From NCBI RefSeq assembly GCF_023072615.1, contig NZ_JAKNRW010000006.1, forward strand, positions 1 to 64,000: a stretch of 64,000 bases of DNA, in the 5' to 3' direction. The notes under the pieces are model-generated. The model was given only the letters and a program-made list of their open reading frames with translations. It made no database searches and was not told the origin of the DNA. Shown in pieces: positions 57,043 to 64,000 of the stretch (within the stretch, counting starts at the first letter, position 1; every line of letters begins with the position of its first letter). The DNA comes from Pseudomonas violetae (lineage in GTDB: Bacteria; Pseudomonadota; Gammaproteobacteria; Pseudomonadales; Pseudomonadaceae). Both the position numbers and the translations under genes were made by a program.

Positions 57043-57062
57043 TTGGCGAATGAGCCTGGATC

Positions 57063-57470
57063 ATGAGTTCTGCCTTGCACGAGCAGCCCTATCAAGAAAG
57101 CTGGCGTTGGATGAGTCGCCAGATCCGTTGCGCAATGGACCCTGACGAGCCGCGTCTGATCGAGCATTACCTGGCTGAAGGCCGGTACCTGGCGTGTTGC
57201 ACGGCGACTTCTCCCTGGACCATCGCCGAGACCTCTTTTCGTTTACTGCTCGATACCGCCGCCGACGTCGCACTGCCGTGGCATTGGCGCAGTCTGTGTC
57301 TCGACCAGGCCTGGCGCCCGCTGCGTGACCTGGAGCGCCTCTGCTTGTGCAAATGCCGCCTAAAGCGCTGGCAAAGCTACACCTGGCAGCTGGCGACATG
57401 CGAGTTACAGTCATCCATTCCTCTAAACGAACTGGTGCAAGGATTTTCTGATGAACAAGACACGTATTGA
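57063..57470 (+). CDS. fagA: FagA-like protein, first gene of the Fur-regulated fumC–sodA operon
   Basis: This 135-residue protein starts at ATG 57063, 20 bases after the second Fur-like box. No membrane segment or catalytic motif is seen. It is rich in Trp, Arg and Cys: WMSRQIRCAMDPDEPRLIEHYLAEGRYLACC-type sequence at 15–45, then LCLDQAW and LCLCKCRLKRW. The clustered cysteines (LCLCKC) could bind metal, but this is only a possibility. Its place ahead of fumC and sodA identifies it as the Fur-associated gene A of Pseudomonas, whose role is unknown. It overlaps fumC by 20 bases. Confidence 0.85.
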   Translation: MSSALHEQPYQESWRWMSRQIRCAMDPDEPRLIEHYLAEGRYLACCTATSPWTIAETSFRLLLDTAADVALPWHWRSLCLDQAWRPLRDLERLCLCKCRLKRWQSYTWQLATCELQSSIPLNELVQGFSDEQDTY

Positions 57471-58827
57471 GCGCGACAGCATGGGCGAATTGAACGTCCC
57501 GGTAGACGCCCTGTACGGTGCGCAAACCCAGCGTGCAGTGGACAACTTCCCGATCAGCGGTAAACCGATGCCGGTGCAGTTCATCCGTGCACTGATCCTT
57601 GCCAAAGCTGCAGCGGCCCGTGCCAACGTCGAGCTCAAGCAGATCAGCGAGTCGCAGGGCAAAGCCATTGTCGATGCTGCGCAAGGTCTGCTCGAAGGCA
57701 ACTTCATGCACCACTTCCCGGTGGATATTTTCCAGACCGGTTCCGGCACCAGTTCCAACATGAACGCCAACGAAGTGCTAGCCACCTTGGCCAGCCGCCT
57801 GCTCGGTGAGCTGGTCGATCCCAACGACCACGTCAACTGCAGTCAGAGCAGCAATGACATTATTCCGACCACCCTCCATGTCAGCGCATCCCTTGCGCTG
57901 CATGAGCAGTTACTGCCGGCGTTGACGCTTTTGGTGCAAGTGATCGAGCGCAAGGCCGAAGAGGTTCATCCCTATGTTAAGACTGGTCGCACGCACCTGA
58001 TGGATGCCATGCCGGTACGCATGAGCCAGGTGCTCAACGGCTGGGCGCAGCAACTCAAGGCCAACATCGGGCACCTGCACGATTTACTGCCGAGCCTGCA
58101 ATCCCTGGCTCAAGGCGGTACGGCTGTGGGCACCGGGGTCAACGCCCATCCCGAATTCGCGGCACGTTTCAGCGAGCAGTTGAGCAAATTGACTCTGGTG
58201 GAGTTCACGCAGGGCAAAGACCTGTTTGCGCTTATTGGCTCGCAAGATACGGCGGTCAGTGTCTCTGGCCAGTTGAAAGCCACTGCCGTTACCTTGATGA
58301 AGATCGCCAACGATTTGCGCTGGATGAACTCCGGTCCCTTGGCCGGCCTTGGTGAAATCGAGCTCGAGGCGCTGCAACCGGGCTCATCGATCATGCCCGG
58401 CAAGGTCAACCCGGTCATCCCTGAGGCTACCGCCATGGTAGCCGCGCAGGTGATTGGCAACGACACGGTGATCACCATCGCCGGTCAGTCGGGTAATTTC
58501 GAGCTCAACGTGATGCTGCCGATTATCGCCCAGAACCTGCTGAGCAGCATCGAGTTGCTGGCCAACTCCAGCCATCTGCTGGGCGAAAAAGCTATTGCCA
58601 GCTTCAAGGTCAACGAAGCCAGGCTCAAGGAAACACTGTCGCGTAACCCGATCCTGGTCACCGCCCTGAACCCGATCATCGGCTACCAGAAAGCCGCTGA
58701 AATCGCCAAGAAGGCCTATCAGCAAGGCCGCCCGGTTATCGATGTCGCCCTTGAGCACACTGACCTGACGCGCAGTCAGCTTGAGCTTTTGCTCGACCCG
58801 GTGAAGCTCACCGCAGGCGGCGTGTAA
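57451..58827 (+). CDS. fumC: Class II (iron-independent) fumarase
   Basis: A 458-residue enzyme that interconverts fumarate and malate without an iron–sulfur cluster. It starts at ATG 57451 within fagA, behind AAGGA. Motifs are GALYGAQTQRAV-like YGAQTQRAVDNFPISG, TGSGTSSNMNANEV, SQSSNDIIPTTLH, TGRTHLMDAMPVRM and the catalytic loop GSSIMPGKVNPVIPE. Cells use FumC when iron is short or superoxide damages class I fumarase, in line with the Fur-like sites upstream. The next gene is 27 bases away. Confidence 0.97.
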   Translation: MNKTRIERDSMGELNVPVDALYGAQTQRAVDNFPISGKPMPVQFIRALILAKAAAARANVELKQISESQGKAIVDAAQGLLEGNFMHHFPVDIFQTGSGTSSNMNANEVLATLASRLLGELVDPNDHVNCSQSSNDIIPTTLHVSASLALHEQLLPALTLLVQVIERKAEEVHPYVKTGRTHLMDAMPVRMSQVLNGWAQQLKANIGHLHDLLPSLQSLAQGGTAVGTGVNAHPEFAARFSEQLSKLTLVEFTQGKDLFALIGSQDTAVSVSGQLKATAVTLMKIANDLRWMNSGPLAGLGEIELEALQPGSSIMPGKVNPVIPEATAMVAAQVIGNDTVITIAGQSGNFELNVMLPIIAQNLLSSIELLANSSHLLGEKAIASFKVNEARLKETLSRNPILVTALNPIIGYQKAAEIAKKAYQQGRPVIDVALEHTDLTRSQLELLLDPVKLTAGGV

Positions 58828-58854
58828 TCACCGCTACCGTTTTGGAGGCTCACC

Positions 58855-59295
58855 ATGGAGCACTGGAAACGCACGATCGAAAGAGCAAATCGCTGTTTCA
58901 TGCAGGGCGAACTGGTCGATGCACGCGAAGCTTACTTACAGGCATTGGCGCTGGCCCAGGTGTTGTTCGAGCGCTGGGCGGATGCTGACGAAGCGGTGGC
59001 GGCCTGCGTCATCTCTCATCACAACCTGGCGGACCTGCACCTGTGGCTGAACGAGCCGGAGGAAAGCGCCGAGTATCTTTGCGCCATACACCAGCGGTTG
59101 CTGCAGACCATGCAGGACACGCGACTGTCGCCACCCTTGCGCGAAGCGGCACTGCACCAGTCCAGCAAGACCTATGTCGAGTTGCTGAATTTTATCGGCG
59201 AGTACGGTGAGTACCCACGTACCCACCGGTTGCTGCACATCGAAGCCGTTTCAACTGCCAACCGGCCTGCGCCTCTTCATCATGGAGTTCATTGA
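58855..59295 (+). CDS. Conserved hypothetical protein between fumC and sodA
   Basis: This 146-residue protein starts at ATG 58855 behind GGAG. It is all-helical, in the style of one or two TPR repeats: [24 protein letters not shown], then [32 protein letters not shown] and [18 protein letters not shown]. It has 13 histidines, several near the end (HRLLHIE, PLHHGVH). A metal- or protein-binding helper of the neighbouring enzymes is possible but unproven. It ends 2 bases before the sodA start, so it is part of the iron-regulated operon. Confidence 0.85.
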   Translation: MEHWKRTIERANRCFMQGELVDAREAYLQALALAQVLFERWADADEAVAACVISHHNLADLHLWLNEPEESAEYLCAIHQRLLQTMQDTRLSPPLREAALHQSSKTYVELLNFIGEYGEYPRTHRLLHIEAVSTANRPAPLHHGVH

Positions 59296-59297
59296 AC

Positions 59298-59909
59298 ATG
59301 GCTTTTACCTTGCCTGCCCTGCCTTACGCCTACGATGCCCTGGAACCGCACATTGATGCCAAGACCATGGAGATCCACTACACCAAGCACCACCAGACCT
59401 ACATCAATAACCTGAATGCCGCCGTCGAGGGCACCGAATTCGCTGAATGGCCTGTAGAGAAGCTGTTGTCAGCCGTCCAGCAGTTGCCAGAAAAACTGCG
59501 TGCCGCCGTCATCAACCAAGGTGGTGGCCATGCCAATCATTCGCTGTTCTGGGAAGTCATGGCCCCTCATGGTGGCGGCGCACCCGACGGCGCGCTCGCC
59601 AACGCGATCGACGAGCAACTGGGTGGGCTCGAGAGTTTCAAGGAGGCCTTTACCAAGGCTGCGCTTACCCGTTTCGGCAGTGGCTGGGCGTGGCTGAGTG
59701 TTACCCCGCAAAAGACCCTGGTCGTGGAAAGTAGCGGCAATCAGGACAGTCCGCTGATGAATGACACCACGCCTATCCTCGGCCTGGATGTCTGGGAGCA
59801 TGCTTACTACCTGCATTACCAGAACCGTCGCCCGGAATACATCAAAGCGTTCTACAACGTGATCAATTGGCCCGAAGTCGCGGCGCGCTACAAAGCGGCC
59901 TTGGGTTGA
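59298..59909 (+). CDS. sodA: Manganese superoxide dismutase
   Basis: A 203-residue enzyme. The start [10 protein letters not shown] at 59298 follows GGAG. The metal ligands are H27 (EIHYTKHH), H81 ([10 protein letters not shown]), D164 and H168 ([10 protein letters not shown]). GGGHANH rather than the iron-type AAQ sequence, and the family length, point to manganese. Produced under iron shortage, it replaces the iron enzyme SodB. The next gene, a ZIP transporter, could supply the manganese. Confidence 0.96.
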   Translation: MAFTLPALPYAYDALEPHIDAKTMEIHYTKHHQTYINNLNAAVEGTEFAEWPVEKLLSAVQQLPEKLRAAVINQGGGHANHSLFWEVMAPHGGGAPDGALANAIDEQLGGLESFKEAFTKAALTRFGSGWAWLSVTPQKTLVVESSGNQDSPLMNDTTPILGLDVWEHAYYLHYQNRRPEYIKAFYNVINWPEVAARYKAALG

Positions 59910-59939
59910 ATCTTCAATGAAAAACCACCAAGGCTGAAT

Positions 59940-60833
59940 ATGCGCACTGAAACGCTGGCGATCGGAAGTGGGCGGATGTTTCGTTACGCATTGGGATCGC
60001 TGTTCTTGCTGGTGGGGATGTCCATGCTGGTCGCCCAGGGGTTGGTGTGGCTGGATCTTGAGCCGAAACTGCTGCGCGCACTGCAGGGCGGGGCGATCTG
60101 CGCACTGGGTACTGCCCTGGGCGCATTGCCGGTGTTGGTGATTCGGCGGATGCCCCAGGCCGTCAGCGATACGCTGCTGGGTTTCGGCGCCGGTGTGATG
60201 TTGGCGGCGACAGCGTTTTCGCTGATCGTGCCAGGCATTTCAGCCGCCGAAAGCCTCGGGCTCACGCCTTGGGCCGCCAGTGGCCTGATCAGCTTTGGCA
60301 TCATGCTTGGTGCTTTCGGGCTGTATCTGGTGGACCGCAAGGTGTCCGGTGCCAGTCCGGAAATGCTGGTAGGCAGGCGGGAGCGGCCAGTGATCCCGCC
60401 GCGAATCTGGCTGTTTGTGTTTGCCATCATCGCCCACAACATTCCTGAAGGCATGGCGGTCGGTGTGTCAGCCGGGGGTGGGATGGCCGATGCCGATAGC
60501 CTGGCGATGGGGATTGCGTTGCAAGATGTGCCGGAAGGGCTGGTGATTGCGCTGGTGTTGGCGGGGGCGGGCATGTCGAGGGTCAGGGCATTTCTGATCG
60601 GTGCGGCGTCAGGGTTGGTCGAGCCGGTGTTTGCATTACTGTGTGCGTGGCTGGTGAGCCTGGCTGAACTGTTGTTGCCGCTTGGGCTGGCACTGGCGGC
60701 CGGGGCCATGTTGCTTGTAGTGACGCACGAAGTGATTCCCGAGTCGCGGCGTCATGGCCACGACAAGCTGGCGAGCCTGGGGCTGCTGATCGGGTTTTGT
60801 TTGATGATGGTGATGGATACGGCGTTGGCTTGA
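59940..60833 (+). CDS. ZIP-family divalent metal transporter
   Basis: A 297-residue inner-membrane protein with eight helices. The start at 59940 has AAGG nine bases upstream. The ZIP signature helices are HNIPEGMAVGVSAGGGM (H-N-x-P-E-G) and LQDVPEGLVIALVLAG (the matching helix with Asp in place of His); the first holds the metal. It follows sodA in the Fur-linked operon, so import of manganese, zinc or iron under iron stress is likely; manganese would suit SodA. It ends only 4 bases from the convergent ptsO. Confidence 0.87.
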   Translation: MRTETLAIGSGRMFRYALGSLFLLVGMSMLVAQGLVWLDLEPKLLRALQGGAICALGTALGALPVLVIRRMPQAVSDTLLGFGAGVMLAATAFSLIVPGISAAESLGLTPWAASGLISFGIMLGAFGLYLVDRKVSGASPEMLVGRRERPVIPPRIWLFVFAIIAHNIPEGMAVGVSAGGGMADADSLAMGIALQDVPEGLVIALVLAGAGMSRVRAFLIGAASGLVEPVFALLCAWLVSLAELLLPLGLALAAGAMLLVVTHEVIPESRRHGHDKLASLGLLIGFCLMMVMDTALA

Positions 60834-60837
60834 CGTT

Positions 60838-61113
60838 CTACTCGCCTTCGTCGAAGTAATTATTGATCAACCTCGCCAGTGCATCCAGCGCTTCGCCCGC
60901 TTGCTCGCCTTCCGTGTTCAAGTGGATTTTGGTGCCCTTGCCGGCCGCGAGCATCATCATTGCCATGATGCTCTTGCCGTCCACCGTGGTTTCCGGCGTG
61001 CGTCCTACCCTGATAGTGCAATTCTTGAATTGGCCAGCGACCCCGACAAATTTTGCTGAAGCGCGAGCATGCAGGCCCAGCTTATTGATGATTTCGATTT
61101 CCAGAGCAGGCAT
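60838..61113 (-). CDS. ptsO: Nitrogen-PTS phosphocarrier NPr
   Basis: A 91-residue HPr-like protein. H15 in KLGLHARASAKF is the phosphorylated residue, and the regulatory-serine region DGKSIMAMMML is present. It passes phosphate from PtsP to PtsN and does not carry sugar. It is the last gene of the rpoN cluster. Confidence 0.96.
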   Translation of the reverse strand: MPALEIEIINKLGLHARASAKFVGVAGQFKNCTIRVGRTPETTVDGKSIMAMMMLAAGKGTKIHLNTEGEQAGEALDALARLINNYFDEGE

Positions 61114-61128
61114 CGCGATGTGAATCCT

Positions 61129-61986
61129 TTAGCTGAGGTCGCGGTGGCGGACCTGGACGTTCTTCAGGGTTTGTTGCAGGACCTGGCCCAGACGTTCGGT
61201 CAGGTAGACGGAGCGGTGATGCCCGCCAGTGCAGCCAATAGCAATGGTGACATATGCACGGTTGCTGGCAGCGAAGCGTGGTAGCCATTTGAGCAGGTAC
61301 GAGGAGATGTCCTGGAACATCTCCTCGACGTCCGGTTGCGCGGCCAGGTAGTCGGCTACCGGTTGATCGAGCCCGGATTGCTCGCGCAATTCCGGTTTCC
61401 AGTAAGGGTTGGGCAGGCAGCGCACGTCGAACACCAGGTCGGCATCCACCGGCATGCCACGCTTGAAGCCGAAAGACTCCACCAGGAACGCGGTGCCAGG
61501 CTCTGGCTGGTTTAACAACCGCAGCTTGATGGTATCGCGCAGTTGGTACAGGTTCAGGTTGGTGGTGTTGACCTTGAGGTCGGCCAGGTCGGCAATCGGA
61601 CCGAGCAGATTGGACTCGTCCTGAATCGCCTCGGCCAAGGAACGATTGGCATTGCTCAGCGGATGGCGGCGACGGGTTTCGGAGAAACGCTTGAGCAGGG
61701 TTTCCTCGTCGGCGTCCAGATACAGCACGTCACACTTGATGTGGCGGCTGCGGACTTCTTCCAGCAGTTCCGGAAAACGTGACAGGTGGCTCGGCAGGTT
61801 GCGCGCGTCAATCGACACGGCCACCAGCGGTTGCGCCAATTCGGTGTGGATCAGTGCTCGTTCGGCCAGTTCGGGCAATAGCCCGGCAGGTAAATTGTCG
61901 ATGCAGTAGTACCCGCTGTCTTCAAGGACATCGAGCGCGGTACTTTTACCTGAGCCGGAACGGCCGCTGACAATGATCAAGCGCAT
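61129..61986 (-). CDS. rapZ: RNase adapter protein RapZ
   Basis: A 285-residue nucleotide-binding protein. Walker A is [12 protein letters not shown] (8–19), then YYCIDNLP and, in the RNA-binding C-terminal part, [23 protein letters not shown] and [12 protein letters not shown]. In enterobacteria RapZ guides RNase E to the GlmZ small RNA to tune amino-sugar synthesis. The target in Pseudomonas is not established. It is encoded two bases after ptsN. Confidence 0.95.
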   Translation of the reverse strand: MRLIIVSGRSGSGKSTALDVLEDSGYYCIDNLPAGLLPELAERALIHTELAQPLVAVSIDARNLPSHLSRFPELLEEVRSRHIKCDVLYLDADEETLLKRFSETRRRHPLSNANRSLAEAIQDESNLLGPIADLADLKVNTTNLNLYQLRDTIKLRLLNQPEPGTAFLVESFGFKRGMPVDADLVFDVRCLPNPYWKPELREQSGLDQPVADYLAAQPDVEEMFQDISSYLLKWLPRFAASNRAYVTIAIGCTGGHHRSVYLTERLGQVLQQTLKNVQVRHRDLS

Positions 61987-61988
61987 GA

Positions 61989-62453
61989 TTAATGACCGTT
62001 CTGCTCGTCCAGGACAACCTGGTACAAGGCTTCATTGCTCGGGGCGCTGCGCAATTTTTCGCGAACTTCCTTGCGATCAAGCATGCTTGCGATCTGGCGC
62101 AAGAGCTCCAGGTGCGCATCGGTGGCGGCTTCCGGGACCAGCAGCACGAACAGCAGGTCAACCGGGGCGCCGTCGATGGCGTCGAAATCGATGGGCGCGT
62201 CGAGATGCATCAGGGCGCTGACGGGAGAGGTACAGCCCTTGAGGCGACAGTGAGGGATGGCGATGCCGTTGCCAAAACCGGTCGAGCCGAGTTTTTCACG
62301 GGCGATCAGGGCCTCAAAGACATCTTGCATCTCCATATCCGGCACTTCGCGATGGATTAGGTTGGCAATTTGTTCGAGGGCTTTCTTTTTACTGCCGCCC
62401 GACACGTTCACGAGGGAACGGCCGGGGGTCAGGATTTTTTCAAGTCGGATCAT
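61989..62453 (-). CDS. ptsN: Nitrogen-PTS enzyme IIA
   Basis: A 154-residue regulator phosphorylated at H68 (GIAIPHCRL) by NPr. In its phosphorylated or free state it controls potassium transport, carbon use and polymer storage by protein contact. The start [14 protein letters not shown] at 62453 gives the usual length. It lies 12 bases after hpf. Confidence 0.96.
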   Translation of the reverse strand: MIRLEKILTPGRSLVNVSGGSKKKALEQIANLIHREVPDMEMQDVFEALIAREKLGSTGFGNGIAIPHCRLKGCTSPVSALMHLDAPIDFDAIDGAPVDLLFVLLVPEAATDAHLELLRQIASMLDRKEVREKLRSAPSNEALYQVVLDEQNGH

Positions 62454-62465
62454 GGGTTGGGAGTG

Positions 62466-62774
62466 TTAACGACCGGTTGCGCCCTGGAGGAGGCTCTGGG
62501 TCTTTTCCTTATGCTTTTTGAGTTGGCGATCCAGCTTGTCGGTCAGCAGGTCGATGGCGGCATACATGTCCGTATGCTCGGCATTGGCGACCACTTCTCC
62601 GCCGGGGATATGCAGCGTGGCTTCGATTTTCTGCAGCAGCTTCTCGACGTTCATCGTGACTTGCACGTTGGTTATCTTGTCGAAATGCCTTTCCAATCGG
62701 TCGAGTTTTTCACCGATGTAGGTGCGCAGGGGTTCGGTCACTTCCAGTTGGTGTCCACTGATGTTGACTTGCAT
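62466..62774 (-). CDS. hpf: Ribosome hibernation-promoting factor, short type
   Basis: A 102-residue protein. I chose the start MQVNISGHQLEV at 62774, which follows AAGGAG. The S30AE pattern is LRTYIGEKLDRLERHFDKI, VNVEKL-like VTMNVEKLLQKIEATLHIPGGEV, then AHTDMYAAIDLLTDKLDRQLKKHKEK. The short length fits the gamma-proteobacterial form, which joins 70S ribosomes into 100S dimers with RMF. Confidence 0.95.
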   Translation of the reverse strand: MQVNISGHQLEVTEPLRTYIGEKLDRLERHFDKITNVQVTMNVEKLLQKIEATLHIPGGEVVANAEHTDMYAAIDLLTDKLDRQLKKHKEKTQSLLQGATGR

Positions 62775-62807
62775 ACAGCTTCTCCTTCGTTGCCAGTGCA
62801 TAAAGCG

Positions 62808-62825
62808 GTAGATCCGATGATCTAC
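62808..62825 (-). promoter_or_regulatory. Hairpin between rpoN and hpf
   Basis: GTAGATC and GATCTAC form a 7-base stem with a CGAT loop, and outer bases CCAGTG/CACTGG (62793–62798 and 62826–62831) can extend it. With no T-run it is more likely a processing or stability element than a terminator. Confidence 0.5.
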
Positions 62826-62848
62826 CACTGGAACGCTGTGGCGTGGCT

Positions 62849-64000
62849 CTACATCAACCGCTTGCGTTCGCTCGAAGGCGCGATCCCAAGGGATTCGCGG
62901 TACTTGGCGACGGTGCGGCGAGCCACCTGAATGCCTTGTGCCTCCAGTAAACCAGCGATCTTGCTGTCACTCAACGGCTTTTTCTGATTTTCCGCAGCAA
63001 CCAGTTTTTTGATGATCGCGCGGATCGCCGTGGACGAGCATTCTCCGCCTTCCGAGGTGCTGACGTGACTGGAGAAAAAGTATTTCAGTTCATAGATACC
63101 GCGTGGGGTATGCATGAATTTCTGCGTGGTAACCCGCGAAATCGTCGATTCGTGCATGCCGACCGCTTCAGCAATGTCATGCAGTACCAGCGGCTTCATC
63201 GCTTCGTCGCCGTACTCTAGAAAACCGCGTTGATGCTCGACGATCTGGGTGGCCACTTTCATCAAGGTTTCGTTGCGGCTCTGCAGGCTCTTGATGAACC
63301 AGCGGGCTTCCTGCAACTGATTGCGCATGAAGGTGTTGTCGGCACTGGTGTCAGCACGGCGAACAAAACCTGCGTATTGGGCGTTGACCCGCAACTTGGG
63401 CACCGACTCCTGGTTGAGTTCCACCAGCCAGCGCTCGTTGTCCTTGCGCACGATCACGTCCGGAACCACGTATTCGGCCTCGCTCGACTCGATCTGCGAG
63501 CCGGGCCGAGGGTTCAGGCTCTGGACCAGTTCGATGACCTGGCGCAGCTCATCTTCCTTGAGCTTCATGCGACGCATCAGTTGGCTGTAGTCGCGGCTGC
63601 CCAGCAGGTCGATGTAGTCCGTGACCAGCCGCTTGGCTTCAGCGAGCCACAGGGTCTTGGCGGGCAGCTGGCGTAATTGCAGCAACAGGCATTCGCCAAG
63701 GTTGCGGGCAGCGATACCGGCCGGTTCGAATTGCTGGATGCGATGCAGGACGGCTTCGATTTCATCCAGCTCGATATCCAGCTCCGGGTCGAAGGCTTCG
63801 AGTATTTCCTCGAGGGTTTCGTCCAGGTAGCCCTGATTGTTGATGCAATCGATCAGGGTGACAGCGATCAGGCGGTCAGTGTCGGACATCGGGGCGAGGT
63901 TCAGTTGCCACAGCAGGTGGCTTTGCAGGCTTTCGCCGGCCGACGTGCGGGTGGTGAAGTCCCACTCGTCATCATCGTTGCTTGGCAAGCTGCTGGCGCT
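62849..64000 (-). CDS. rpoN: RNA polymerase sigma-54 factor, partial (N-terminus beyond the right edge)
   Basis: 384 codons are visible, so about 110 N-terminal residues, including the Gln-rich activator-response region, lie outside. What looks like a start near 63988 is only an internal TTG; the frame stays open to the edge. The core-binding part ([25 protein letters not shown]) and the DNA-binding helix-turn-helix ([27 protein letters not shown]) are present. The RpoN box [12 protein letters not shown] lies near the C-terminus and reads the −24 element. It heads the rpoN–hpf–ptsN–rapZ–ptsO cluster. Confidence 0.96.
   Translation of the reverse strand, partial: SASSLPSNDDDEWDFTTRTSAGESLQSHLLWQLNLAPMSDTDRLIAVTLIDCINNQGYLDETLEEILEAFDPELDIELDEIEAVLHRIQQFEPAGIAARNLGECLLLQLRQLPAKTLWLAEAKRLVTDYIDLLGSRDYSQLMRRMKLKEDELRQVIELVQSLNPRPGSQIESSEAEYVVPDVIVRKDNERWLVELNQESVPKLRVNAQYAGFVRRADTSADNTFMRNQLQEARWFIKSLQSRNETLMKVATQIVEHQRGFLEYGDEAMKPLVLHDIAEAVGMHESTISRVTTQKFMHTPRGIYELKYFFSSHVSTSEGGECSSTAIRAIIKKLVAAENQKKPLSDSKIAGLLEAQGIQVARRTVAKYRESLGIAPSSERKRLM

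Noticed and set aside
62849..63988. rpoN starting inside the window near 63988
   Set aside because: That codon is an internal TTG; the frame stays open to base 64000 and sigma-54 needs about 110 more N-terminal residues.

Overview
The window is chromosomal DNA of a Pseudomonas, most likely of the P. fluorescens/P. putida side of the genus. Gene content and order follow the genus core: piuBAC–speC, dppA–F with an OprD-type porin, roxSR, gatCAB/mreBCD/maf/rng/tldD, fagA–fumC–sodA, and the rpoN–hpf–ptsN–rapZ–ptsO block. At least ten intergenic spaces hold REP/REPIN palindromes typical of these species. I see no rRNA, tRNA, CRISPR array, prophage or insertion sequence.

Region by region. 1–6.2 kb: iron uptake, with a PepSY/flavodoxin reductase (piuB, cut by the left edge), the TonB receptor piuA, the PKHD hydroxylase piuC and a Sel1-repeat gene; Fur-like sites lie between piuA and piuC. 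6.2–7.9 kb: ornithine decarboxylase speC behind a long leader that carries a perfect 52-bp palindrome and a separate promoter-plus-terminator unit. 7.9–11.4 kb: a four-gene OpuC-type osmoprotectant ABC transporter. 11.7–14.2 kb: prfC, a DUF4440 gene and a small secreted acidic protein. 14.4–25.2 kb: a di/oligopeptide operon in which three DppA-type binding proteins and one porin share one DppBCDF transporter. 25.5–30.2 kb: a SIMPL-domain protein, the RegB/RegA-type redox pair roxSR and an SbmA/YddA-type ABC exporter. 30.4–37.0 kb: a galactarate/glucarate catabolic cluster (GntR regulator, kdgD, semialdehyde dehydrogenase, MFS permease, garD) with a palindromic operator. 37.2–40.1 kb: an AEC transporter, a PcaC-like protein, a CaCA antiporter and a short RlpA-like lipoprotein.

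40.3–56.9 kb holds housekeeping genes: gatB, gatA and gatC on the minus strand, diverging from mreB–mreC–mreD–maf–rng–yhdP–nitrilase–tldD; then yjgA (minus) and pmbA. 57–60.8 kb is an iron-responsive block, fagA–fumC–hypothetical–sodA–ZIP transporter, behind two Fur-like sites: it supplies iron-independent fumarase, Mn-superoxide dismutase and metal import when iron is scarce. 60.8 kb to the right edge is the nitrogen-PTS and rpoN cluster on the minus strand, with rpoN cut by the edge.

I did not find a wholly new multi-gene system. The observations most worth testing are a probable AUU start codon in mreC, the palindrome and the candidate small RNA or attenuator upstream of speC, the shared operator half-site in the galactarate cluster, the regulator-free three-binding-protein dpp operon, and a REP remnant that reaches into the ribosome-binding site of a small gene.
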